64,000 bases of DNA from Amycolatopsis taiwanensis DSM 45107 (GTDB lineage: Bacteria; Actinomycetota; Actinomycetes; Mycobacteriales; Pseudonocardiaceae): NCBI RefSeq assembly GCF_000519205.1, contig NZ_JAFB01000042.1, positions 16,903 through 80,902 on the forward strand. The letters are read 5' to 3'. The position numbers and the translations under genes are program-made. Position 1 is the stretch's first letter. Each line of letters begins with the position of its first letter. Positions 17,724-25,554 of this stretch are shown here, piece after piece. Below the pieces are notes generated by a model. It made no database searches, was not told the DNA's origin, and saw only the letters and a program-made list of their open reading frames with translations.

Positions 17724-18509
17724 TCACGCGTCACGGCGGCGCAGCACCGTCCCGCCCACCAGCAAGCCCGCCGCGGCCCACCCCGTGCAGACCAGCAAGC
17801 CCACCCAAGGTGCGTACGGCGCCACCGCCTCCGTGATCGGGTTGGGCTGGCCCGCCTCGACCATGGCGTTCAGCCCCGCGATGCCCGGGAAGTACGGCAC
17901 CAGCTCCGGCAGTCCCAGGGTGGCCACGATCAGCGGCAACGGCACCAGCAGCACGAGCACCGACACCAGCGTCCCCGCCGCGCTGCGCAGGGCCCAGCCG
18001 ATCCCCGTGCACAGCACCCCCAACAGCGCGAAATAGCCGCCCATGCCGGTCGCCGCCATGAAGACTGCCGAGAACGTCGTTGGCAGTCCATGGCCGCCCT
18101 TCACCGCGCTTGCCAGCAGCGTCCCGCCGCTCGCCAGCACCACGCCGGTCGCGAACAGCACCGGCAGCAGCACCGCCGCCTTCGCCAACACCACGCGTTC
18201 GCGGACCGGCGTCCACAGCAGGGTCGAGCGGATGCCGCCGCCGGTGTATTCGCTCGTCACGAACAGCGTCGTCAGTGCGATCACCGCGAACTGCGCCAGA
18301 TAGAACCCGCCGCCGATCGCGATCGTGTGGCCGCTCATCGGCTGGTCGCTGTCGTAGCGCTGGACGATGGCTGACAGTGTGCTGTAGCCCAGCAGCACCA
18401 CAGTCGCGCCCGTCAGACACCACCACGTCGCGCGGACCGACCAGAGCTTCGTCCACTCCGCCGCCACCGCGCCGGGCAGCTCTCCGCCGTGCACTTCGGT
18501 CGTCGTCAT
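17724..18509 (-). CDS. ABC-2 type transporter permease
   Basis: A membrane protein of 261 residues with six hydrophobic segments. It begins with an amphipathic stretch (VAAEWTKLWSVRATWW), typical of ABC-2 permeases of the antibiotic-export kind. A GGGIRSTLLWTPVRERVVLAKA loop follows the second helix, as in NatB/BcrB-like permeases. Its ATG overlaps the ATPase stop by four bases (ATGA), so the two make one transporter. The cargo is not evident; such pairs next to DesK-like systems usually export lipids, bacteriocins or peptide antibiotics. Confidence 0.9.
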   Translation of the reverse strand: MTTTEVHGGELPGAVAAEWTKLWSVRATWWCLTGATVVLLGYSTLSAIVQRYDSDQPMSGHTIAIGGGFYLAQFAVIALTTLFVTSEYTGGGIRSTLLWTPVRERVVLAKAAVLLPVLFATGVVLASGGTLLASAVKGGHGLPTTFSAVFMAATGMGGYFALLGVLCTGIGWALRSAAGTLVSVLVLLVPLPLIVATLGLPELVPYFPGIAGLNAMVEAGQPNPITEAVAPYAPWVGLLVCTGWAAAGLLVGGTVLRRRDA

Positions 18510-19459
18510 GCTGTTTCCTTCGCTAGTTTGCGCGCGACTGTGTCCTGTGCCGGAACCCGGTATTCCAGCGAAGAAGCGGTCAGTTCCATATAGGCCTGTT
18601 CGAGTGACGCCATCCGCGCGGTGAGGCCGTGCACCCGGACGCCCAACTCGTGCACCAGGTCGCCGACGCGTGTGACACCGAGGCCGTCCACCAGCAACTC
18701 GCCCGGCTCACCGGGATGCGTCACGGCGCCTTTGGTGCGCAGCAGCGCTTCGAGCTGCGCGCGTTCGCCCTCGACCGGGACGCGCACCGAGACCGTCGTG
18801 CGGGAGTTGTCCGCGATGAACTCCGCGACCGGCGCATCGGCCAGGAGCTTGCCCTTGCCGATCACGACGAGGTGGTCGGCGGTGAGCTGCATCTCGCTCA
18901 TCAGGTGGCTGGAGACGAACACCGTCCGCCCCTGGGCCGCCAGCGAGCGCATCAGCTGCCGGACCCAGCGGACACCGTCCGGGTCGAGGCCGTTGACCGG
19001 CTCGTCGAACATGAGGATGCCCGGGTCGCCGAGCAGCGCGCCGGCGATGCCGAGGCGCTGGCCCATGCCGAGCGAGAACTGCCCGGCGCGCTTGCCCGCG
19101 ACGTCGGAAAGTCCCACCGTGGCGAGGACTTCCTCGACACGGCTCGCCGCGATGCCGTTGCTGCGGGCCATGGCCAGCAGGTGCTTGCCGGCGCTGCGGC
19201 CGGGGTGCAGGGCCTTGGCGTCGAGCAGCGCGCCGACCTCGCGCAGCGGGTGCCGCAGCTCGGCGTAGCGCCGTCCGCCGACCAGTACTTCGCCGGCCTG
19301 TGGGTGGTCAAGGCCGACGGTCATCCGCATCGTCGTCGACTTCCCGGCACCGTTGGGGCCGAGGAAGCCGGTCACCTGGCCTGGTGTGACGTCGCAGGTG
19401 AGCGCATCGACGACGGTTTTCTCCCCGTAGCGCTTCGTGAGTCCCCGAAGCGTGATCAT
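18506..19459 (-). CDS. ABC transporter ATP-binding protein (drug/bacitracin-export type)
   Basis: The ATPase has 317 residues. ATG 19459 with an AGGAGG site five bases upstream is the start; an in-frame ATG at 19519 adds 20 residues without family likeness. Walker A is GPNGAGKST (near residue 40), followed by the signature FSLGMGQRLGIAGAL, Walker B GILMFDEPVNGLD and the switch histidine in FVSSHLMSEM. The C-terminal 90 residues form the extra domain usual in BcrA/DrrA-like subunits. It powers the permease encoded downstream. The regulatory motif at 19543 and a TACAGG stretch lie upstream. Confidence 0.93.
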   Translation of the reverse strand: MITLRGLTKRYGEKTVVDALTCDVTPGQVTGFLGPNGAGKSTTMRMTVGLDHPQAGEVLVGGRRYAELRHPLREVGALLDAKALHPGRSAGKHLLAMARSNGIAASRVEEVLATVGLSDVAGKRAGQFSLGMGQRLGIAGALLGDPGILMFDEPVNGLDPDGVRWVRQLMRSLAAQGRTVFVSSHLMSEMQLTADHLVVIGKGKLLADAPVAEFIADNSRTTVSVRVPVEGERAQLEALLRTKGAVTHPGEPGELLVDGLGVTRVGDLVHELGVRVHGLTARMASLEQAYMELTASSLEYRVPAQDTVARKLAKETA

Positions 19460-19542
19460 GGTTCCTCCTGGTGATTCGCCTGTACCAGGAGCCTGGCTGC
19501 TCAGGGGTGGCCGGGGCATCGGACGTTGGTCGTGGCCGACCC

Positions 19543-19556
19543 TCGACTTTCGGCAG
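19543..19556 (+). promoter_or_regulatory. Putative regulator-binding site, copy 3 (TCGACTTTCGGCAG)
   Basis: TCGACTTTCGGCAG matches the sites at 7670 and 15277 in the GACTTTCG core and the trailing AG. It lies 84 bases upstream of the ATPase start and is read on the strand opposite to that operon. Three copies before functionally linked genes make a shared response-regulator site likely. Confidence 0.5.
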
Positions 19557-19595
19557 GGATCAGGGCCCCGCCTCGCGGGTCAGCGACTTGAATTG

Positions 19596-20024
19596 TCAGT
19601 CCTCGTGCGTCGAGCGGCCGGCGTCCAGCCGCCGCTGGTACCGCTCGCTGGCCTCCTCGATCAGATCGCCCGACAGCCACGCGATCGGCTCGATGTCCAC
19701 GAGCAGTGGTTCGTTGTCGGGCCCGAAGTCCGCCTCCTTGCCGGTGAGCACCCACGGCCGCGCGCCCTCCTCGCGTTCACGCAGGTACTGGCAGATCCGC
19801 CGGGCCAGCCAGTCCTCGACGGGCAGGGTCCACCAGCCCGGCGGCTTGAGCGAGTTCGCCGACAGACCGGGCAGCTGGAGGCCGCTCTCGTGGTCCGTGC
19901 TCGGATGCTCCGCGTCCTCCTCCGGTCCCGGCGAGTACCGGACGTAGACCGTCGAGCACGGCACGATGAGTTCCGCGAGGTCGGCCAGCCGGTGCAGCGT
20001 GGGCAAGGATTCCTCTACCGCCAT
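19596..20024 (-). CDS. DUF6098-like protein of unknown function
   Basis: A small soluble protein of 142 residues. ATG 20024 gives the family-like opening MAVEESLPTLHRLADLAELI; longer reading frames add basic, low-complexity residues. It is rich in Trp, Pro and acidic residues (STVYVRYSPGPEED, PPGWWTLPVEDWLARRIC, WLSGDLIEEASERY). No catalytic motif, membrane helix or metal site is visible. The sequence resembles actinobacterial DUF6098 proteins; this is from memory of the pattern, not a search. It is upstream of and co-directional with the ABC operon, but 136 bases and the regulatory motif intervene. Confidence 0.7.
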   Translation of the reverse strand: MAVEESLPTLHRLADLAELIVPCSTVYVRYSPGPEEDAEHPSTDHESGLQLPGLSANSLKPPGWWTLPVEDWLARRICQYLREREEGARPWVLTGKEADFGPDNEPLLVDIEPIAWLSGDLIEEASERYQRRLDAGRSTHED

Positions 20025-20099
20025 ACCGCAGTAGTGCCCTGCGGACGGAATGGTTACACGGCGGGAGTGGCGAGTTCCCGCACCGCCAGGGTGGCGGCG

Positions 20100-20175
20100 C
20101 CGGTGCCAAGCGGTGCGCGACGCCATGGTCGGTCACGCGGTACTCGAAGGCTTTGCGACGACCAGAAGTCGGGTG
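20100..20175 (-). pseudogene. Possible HxlR-type regulator remnant
   Basis: One reverse frame reads GRRKAFEYRVTDHGVAHRL between stop codons. This matches the wing of HxlR regulators (pr.eYrLTdkG.al) but lacks the helix-turn-helix on one side and the C-terminal helix on the other. It lies in the 395-base gap between the DUF6098 gene and the LuxR regulator. The fragment is short, so the call is tentative. Confidence 0.3.
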
Positions 20176-20419
20176 CGGCGCTCATCCGAAATGGACCGGT
20201 CGAGTTGTCGTGACGCAACAAGGGGGTCGCATCCGCAGGGACGGCTGCACTCTGAGTTGTCCTGACCTCGGCCAACTTCACCTGGTTGTGGGACATGATG
20301 GCTGCCGTGTCCGTGCCAAGGTGATGTTTGGTCCGCTGGTATGGGGCGGGGCGGGAAACCCGAGCACCTGCTACCTGTGAGTGGGATCTATCGGCCTGGC
20401 CTGGGGAGGGGCAGAGACG

Positions 20420-22027
20420 GTGCTGCAGAGAACGCAACCTGCTCGTGTCTCGGTGGCTGACTTGCCGGAAGCGTTGGCCAGGATCGCCGAGGACCGCGAC
20501 TGGGCCACGCTCGAAGCCCTGTGCGACCAGCACATCCTCGCGGTGGAAGGCGAACTCGCCGCTCGGCTGCTTTCCGTGCTCAACCAGGTGCCGGACGAGG
20601 AGCTGCGCGCGCGACCGCGCCTGATGATCTCGTGGGTCAGCGCTTACTATGCCGCGAACCAATCAGACGCCAGCGAACTCCGGCCGTACCTGCGCCACTA
20701 CACCGAACTCGGTACCCGCCTGGCGGCGACGATGGACATCGCGGGCGAGACTTCGGTGGCGACACTGGTCACAGTCGGCACCGCGGCGGTGATCGGGTTG
20801 CGCATGCGAGGGGCGTGCGCCGAGGCCGAGGAGTTGGGACAGCGCTTGACCACCCGCGCGGCGCAGCTCAGCCCGCTGCCCGGCGTCGATGTGGTACCGC
20901 GCACTGGCTGGCTTCCCATGCAACGTGGTCTGACGCGTTCGTTGATGGATGACTTTCCGGCCGCGATCGAGTTTTACCGCCACGCGTATGAGCAGGCGAT
21001 GGTCGAGCCGATAACGGCGGCCACTGCCCTCAACGCGACGGCGAATCTCGCCATGGTCTTCGCCGATCTCGGGCACGGTGCCATCGCGCGGCAGTGGCTT
21101 GACCGGATGCGTGGCTTCGCATCGCCTTCCCGGCGGGTCCAATTCCTGCTCACCGTGGGTGGGACGATCGCCGAGGGCTGGGACGCGCTGGACCGCTACG
21201 ACGAGGCGAGCCTCGCGAACTGCCTGGAGGTCACCGGTGACGGCACCAAGCAGCTGGAAGTCTGGCCCTTCGTAGCGGCGCTGGTGTTTGCGCACGGGCT
21301 GTATCTCGGCGATCCGGCGATGTCGCTGGCCCATCTCGGCACGCTTCGGCTCAGCCACGCGCCTGCGCTCGTCGAACAGGGCACCGCCGTCCGGGTGATG
21401 CGCCGCGCCCACGTCGAGTTGCTGATCGCCACCGGCCAGGCCACCCGCGCACTCCGATTGATCAAGGAGGCGGGCCCGCAAGCGTCGTGGCTGGCGCTGC
21501 CTGCCGCCCGGCTTCGCCTGCTCAACGGCGAATATGAGGCGGTCCGCGCGATAGCCTCGCGCATTTCCTGGGACGAAACCACTTCGCGCCGGGACGCCCG
21601 GCAGATGCTGCTCCTCAGAGCGGTCGCCGCGCTGCGGATGGGTGACAAGGAAGAGGCCCGCCGGTCGGTTGAGCTGGTCAGCCATGTGCGTACCCCCGAC
21701 GAAGTGCTTTCGCTCGCCTCGTTGTCGCCGGACGATCGGGACGAGGTGTTCCGCCTGGCAGGCTTCCCCCTGACCGATGAGGCAGCACAGCGCCTGGCCC
21801 GGGCCCGGCCGGTGTTTCCGGAACGCGTCCAACTGGTCGAACTGAGCAACCGCGAGCAGGTGGTACTCACCGAACTGGGCGCCGGCCTGACCCTTGCGGA
21901 GGTCGCGCGCAAGCTCGTCGTGTCCGTGAACACCGTGCGCACGCAGGTGAAAAGTGTCTATCGCAAGCTAGGCGCGTCCAGCCGTGAGGACGCGCTGATG
22001 CGGGCTTACGAGCTGGGCGCACTCTGA
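20420..22027 (+). CDS. Large LuxR-type transcriptional regulator with TPR-like body, no ATPase domain
   Basis: This protein has 535 residues from GTG 20420, which has GGGAGGGG upstream (20404-20411). About 460 residues of paired helices are rich in Ala, Leu and Arg and resemble the TPR-like arm of MalT/LAL regulators, but there is no Walker A or B motif. The C-terminal 65 residues are a LuxR-type helix-turn-helix (SNREQVVLTELGAGLTLAEV ... NTVRTQVKSVYRKLGA). It is therefore a LAL regulator without its STAND ATPase, or a separate class that senses through the helical arm. It converges on the peroxidase gene and is monocistronic. Confidence 0.85.
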   Translation: MLQRTQPARVSVADLPEALARIAEDRDWATLEALCDQHILAVEGELAARLLSVLNQVPDEELRARPRLMISWVSAYYAANQSDASELRPYLRHYTELGTRLAATMDIAGETSVATLVTVGTAAVIGLRMRGACAEAEELGQRLTTRAAQLSPLPGVDVVPRTGWLPMQRGLTRSLMDDFPAAIEFYRHAYEQAMVEPITAATALNATANLAMVFADLGHGAIARQWLDRMRGFASPSRRVQFLLTVGGTIAEGWDALDRYDEASLANCLEVTGDGTKQLEVWPFVAALVFAHGLYLGDPAMSLAHLGTLRLSHAPALVEQGTAVRVMRRAHVELLIATGQATRALRLIKEAGPQASWLALPAARLRLLNGEYEAVRAIASRISWDETTSRRDARQMLLLRAVAALRMGDKEEARRSVELVSHVRTPDEVLSLASLSPDDRDEVFRLAGFPLTDEAAQRLARARPVFPERVQLVELSNREQVVLTELGAGLTLAEVARKLVVSVNTVRTQVKSVYRKLGASSREDALMRAYELGAL

Positions 22028-22073
22028 CGTCCACAGTGGATTCCGGAAGAGGCTGTCCATCATGGTCGACTGA

Positions 22074-23225
22074 TCACCGGAACAGTGTGGCACCAAGTGG
22101 GTGCTGCTCGTCGAAACCGGGGAGTATCAGGAAGGTCGCACTGGCGGTGGTGGTGGTGAATTGCAGCAGTGCGTCGGAATTGTCCATGTGGGTGAGTGTG
22201 TTGGTGAAGGTCCGTATGTCGTTCTGGAAGCTCATGAAGAGCAGGCCGGGCGCGGGTTCGTCGATGCTGTAGGAGCGACGGAGCATGAGGCCGACGCCGA
22301 CCACGTTGGAATGTGCTCTGCGGACGTGGGCGTCTGCCGGTATGAGATAGCGTCCGTCCGGCGTTTTGGCGCCGAGTTCGGGGTCCGAGGCGATGGTGCC
22401 ACCGGAGAGGGGAATACCGGTGGCTCGGCGCCGGCCGAAGACTGCCTCCTGGTCGGCAACGGACAGCGTGGCGAACCGCGGCAGATCGAGTTCCATGCGT
22501 CGGAGTACGGCAATGGTGCCGCTGGCGACCGGAGCCGGCCCGGCCAGCCACAGGTCTCGTTGTTCTTCGACGGTCGTGCGTGGGCCTACGATGCCGTCGA
22601 TGAAACCGAGCAGGTTTCGTGGCGCGGTAAGGCCCTGAGCTACTGGAACGTTCGAACCTCTGCGTCCGGACTGCCGCCAGCGTTCGTGTATCCGGTCGCC
22701 TGCCTGGTCCAGGAGCGCGGCAGCGACGATCGGGACTACCAGGGCGTCGCTGGCGCAGATCTGTATGAGCAGGTCACCGCCGCGTGCCTGCGGGGCAATC
22801 CGCTCGCGGGAGAACTGTGGGAGATCTGCTGCGCCGGGCAGGGAAGGATCGATTGTGCGCACCAGTCGGGGACCGACCCCGATTGTCACGGTGAGATCGC
22901 CCGGGGGCAGGCCCAGCAGCCGTGCATCGGTCCCCGCGGTGAGCGTGAGGACGGCCTGGCCGAGTTCGGCCAATAACGGGCCGGCAGCCACAGCGTCGCC
23001 GAGGTCGGCGACCACGGTCAGCAAGTTGGTCTGGGCCGGTTGCGGGAGCACGATTCCCGCCTGATAGCGGCCCGTTGGTGAGACCGGCGTGATTGACGCA
23101 GGCGTATCAACCTGGCCCGAATGAGCGGAATCCGGTTCGCATCCTGCGGTGAGGCCGGCGGCCATCAGAGTGCCGGTGGCACCGAGAAACGCGCGGCGTG
23201 ACTGGTGATGGTCGGCTCGGCGCAC
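22074..23225 (-). CDS. Dyp-type heme peroxidase, Tat-exported
   Basis: A peroxidase of about 383 residues from GTG 23225. That start puts the twin-arginine motif (SRRAFLGATG) at the N terminus, before a hydrophobic stretch ending in a lipobox-like LTAGC. An in-frame ATG at 23291 would overlap the start codon of the divergent gene and is less likely. Family motifs are present: GFIDGI (GxxDG with the catalytic Asp), the proximal heme His in DAHVRRAHSN and the distal Arg in MLRRSYS. Such enzymes oxidise dyes, lignin-like compounds or porphyrins with peroxide. It is likely folded with heme in the cytoplasm and then exported. The gene is divergent from the beta-helix lipoprotein, which may be a functional partner. 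Confidence 0.88.
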   Translation of the reverse strand: MRRADHHQSRRAFLGATGTLMAAGLTAGCEPDSAHSGQVDTPASITPVSPTGRYQAGIVLPQPAQTNLLTVVADLGDAVAAGPLLAELGQAVLTLTAGTDARLLGLPPGDLTVTIGVGPRLVRTIDPSLPGAADLPQFSRERIAPQARGGDLLIQICASDALVVPIVAAALLDQAGDRIHERWRQSGRRGSNVPVAQGLTAPRNLLGFIDGIVGPRTTVEEQRDLWLAGPAPVASGTIAVLRRMELDLPRFATLSVADQEAVFGRRRATGIPLSGGTIASDPELGAKTPDGRYLIPADAHVRRAHSNVVGVGLMLRRSYSIDEPAPGLLFMSFQNDIRTFTNTLTHMDNSDALLQFTTTTASATFLILPGFDEQHPLGATLFR

Positions 23226-23289
23226 GGTGTGGAGAGTGCCATATCCGCCCTGACTCAGGCGAATAAGGCGTCCATGCCAAACTGAGATC

Positions 23290-24633
23290 ATGCCTCTTTT
23301 CCGTCTTCGCGTGCTGATCGCGATGCTGGGCACACTGACGGTCGTGCTGGCCGGCTGCGGCACTGGCGATGACGGATCGAGCCAGGGCCGGCGACCGGCC
23401 GGTGCGCACGTGACCATCCAGGTGCCGACTGACGCCCCGACGATCTCGGCCGCGGTGTCCCTCGCCCAGCCCGGTGACCTCGTGTTGGTCGCGCCGGGTG
23501 TGTATCACGAGTCGGTGAAAATCGCCACGGCGCAAATTACTCTTCGGGGCGAGTCCCGGGACAAGGTCGTCATCGACGGGCAGTTGCAGCAGCCGAACGG
23601 CATCGTCGTGACCGCTCCCGGGGTGGCCGTGGAGAACCTGACCGTGGAGAACAATACGCAGAACGGGATACTGCTCACCGGTTCGGCGACGGCGGTCGCT
23701 GGATCGCCGGGGCGAACCGGCGGCTACGACACCGGCAACGAGCCCGTCACCTTCCTGAAATCATTCCTGGTCTCCTACGTGACCGCGACCCGCAACGGGC
23801 TGTACGGCATCTACGCGTTCTCCGCGCAGGACGGTGTCATCGAGCATTCGTACGCGTCAGGTGGGGCGGACTCGGGGATCTATGTCGGGCAGTGCAAGCC
23901 GTGTCACATCGTGGTGCGGGACAACATTGCCGAACTCAACGCGGTCGGCTACGAAGGCACCAATGCCAGTGGCGACATGTACGTGGTTGGTAATCGTTTC
24001 GTCGGAAACCGGGTCGGGCTCACCACGGACTCGGACCACCAGGAGAAACTGCTCCCACAGCAGGGTGCCGTCGTCGCGGGCAACCTGATCGCGGGCAACC
24101 AGCAGACGTCGACCCCCGAACAGGCCGACGGCGGATGGGGCGTCGGCGTCGGAATCGATGGCGGCAGCGACAACCAGTTCATCCGCAACCGCATCGCCGG
24201 CAATATCAATGCCGGGCTGCTGATTACCGCGACCGTTGACATACCGCCGGACGGCAACCAGATCCTGGACAACACCTTCGCCGCCAACGGCGTTGACGTC
24301 GGCTGGACGTTCCCCACCGCCACGCAGGGACGCGGTAACTGCCTGAGCGGCAACGACCTACAAACGACAGTCCCCGCTCAACTTGCGACGATCGCGTCCT
24401 GCCCGGTTTCTGCTCAGTCACCCGTGCTGTCCGGCACGTGGGCGATGCCGACGGCGCCTGGCGGTATCCCGTTCACCGAGGTGGCTGCGCCCGCCGCACA
24501 GCCGCAGTTCCCGAATGCCACCACCACCGGCGCCACCGTTGTTCCAGCCCTTCCGGCGCTACCGGAGATCGCAAGCATCCCACTGCCGTCGGCGTCACTG
24601 CTCGCCGAGAGCGCACTGGTACAGACCTCTTGA
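23290..24633 (+). CDS. Right-handed beta-helix lipoprotein (NosD-like)
   Basis: This protein has 447 residues. A short signal peptide ends in a lipobox (VVLAGC, Cys at about 23). PTDAPTISAAVSLAQPGD and VLVAPGVYHESVKI open a right-handed parallel beta-helix whose coils recur as GNLIAGNQ, NRIAGNINAG and NTFAANGVD, the NosD/pectate-lyase-like pattern. The last 100 residues are rich in Pro and Ala and lack repeat structure. It is anchored on the outer face of the membrane. NosD-like proteins handle metals or carbohydrates; no ligand can be named. It shares a promoter region with the divergent Dyp-type peroxidase. Confidence 0.8.
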   Translation: MPLFRLRVLIAMLGTLTVVLAGCGTGDDGSSQGRRPAGAHVTIQVPTDAPTISAAVSLAQPGDLVLVAPGVYHESVKIATAQITLRGESRDKVVIDGQLQQPNGIVVTAPGVAVENLTVENNTQNGILLTGSATAVAGSPGRTGGYDTGNEPVTFLKSFLVSYVTATRNGLYGIYAFSAQDGVIEHSYASGGADSGIYVGQCKPCHIVVRDNIAELNAVGYEGTNASGDMYVVGNRFVGNRVGLTTDSDHQEKLLPQQGAVVAGNLIAGNQQTSTPEQADGGWGVGVGIDGGSDNQFIRNRIAGNINAGLLITATVDIPPDGNQILDNTFAANGVDVGWTFPTATQGRGNCLSGNDLQTTVPAQLATIASCPVSAQSPVLSGTWAMPTAPGGIPFTEVAAPAAQPQFPNATTTGATVVPALPALPEIASIPLPSASLLAESALVQTS

Positions 24634-24640
24634 ACGGCGG

Positions 24641-25438
24641 CTATCGCGGCGGGGTGACTCCGGGTACCGGCAGGACCGGAACATACGTCTGGGTGTCGAA
24701 ATCGATGACCACCGGCTGCGGCTCGGAAGCCACCTTGACCTGCACCCGATACATGGTGCCGTCCGAGCCGATCCAGTAGCGCACGGTGTCCGCCGTGCCG
24801 GGCTTGCCGTTGGCGCTTGGCCCGGTCATGACGTCCACCGGATGGCCGCCCATCTGGTCCTGACCAATCCAGGTTGCGCCGTTCTGTGGCAGTAGCTGGG
24901 CATTGTCCGGCCGGTCGCTACCTAGACCGAGTGCGATGGCCAACGAGGTGTCCAGGGCACTGCCGGACGTCTGCAGTGGACGGCTGACCCAATCCGACCC
25001 GGGCGGCGACGCCGGTGCCTCCGCCGGGGTGTTCGCCATCGGGTGGACCAGCACGGTGGCGGCCGTCCATTCGATCAGCCCGTCGCTGGACGTATCGCGC
25101 CCGGCACCGTGCACCACGCCGTAAGCGAGTTTGCCGCGGTAGTCGATCGACCCCTTGATGACCAGGCCACCAGCGGCGTTCGGCACGGTGATCGTCACCG
25201 CACGACCCCCCGCCTGGTAGTTGCGAAACCGCGTAATCGCCAGCCGGTTCGCCTCGTCCGAGGTCAATGCGCGTGGTCCGGCTGGGCCTGAATCGCCGCC
25301 AATGACCAGGAACGTGGCCACCGTGGCGCCCGCAACGCCCAAGACGGCTACCACCCACCATGGCCGCAGCCATCGGCGTAGGCCGGTGCCGCGCCGCGGG
25401 CGACGCTGCTGGGTTCTCTTGCTCCGCACGCGGCGCAA
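24641..25438 (-). CDS. Exported single-pass protein of unknown function
   Basis: This protein has 265 residues. A strongly basic N-terminal tail (residues 1-26, many Arg) is followed by one membrane helix (WWVVAVLGVAGATVATFLVI, about 27-46), so the bulk lies outside the cell. The outer domain is beta-rich with an LppX/LprG-like feel (LAITRFRNYQAGG, GLVIKGSIDYRGK, YWIGSDGTMYRVQVKV), a fold that often shuttles lipids. It ends convergently seven bases from the beta-helix gene and is divergent from the LAYTG surface protein. The function is unknown, and the fold likeness is inference. Confidence 0.75.
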   Translation of the reverse strand: MRRVRSKRTQQRRPRRGTGLRRWLRPWWVVAVLGVAGATVATFLVIGGDSGPAGPRALTSDEANRLAITRFRNYQAGGRAVTITVPNAAGGLVIKGSIDYRGKLAYGVVHGAGRDTSSDGLIEWTAATVLVHPMANTPAEAPASPPGSDWVSRPLQTSGSALDTSLAIALGLGSDRPDNAQLLPQNGATWIGQDQMGGHPVDVMTGPSANGKPGTADTVRYWIGSDGTMYRVQVKVASEPQPVVIDFDTQTYVPVLPVPGVTPPR

Positions 25439-25554
25439 CGCTAACAGGCTCGCCGATTCACCCGCTAATTCACCCGGTTTTTGGTGTATACCAGTGCGTC
25501 GTTCTGGTTATCTAGGCCGGTTCTTGCTCGCCTGACAAGGGGACAGCTATAGCT

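Noticed and set aside
22101..22976. Forward frame opposite the Dyp-type peroxidase
   Set aside because: Shadow of the peroxidase; the reverse frame has the GxxDG and heme-ligand motifs.
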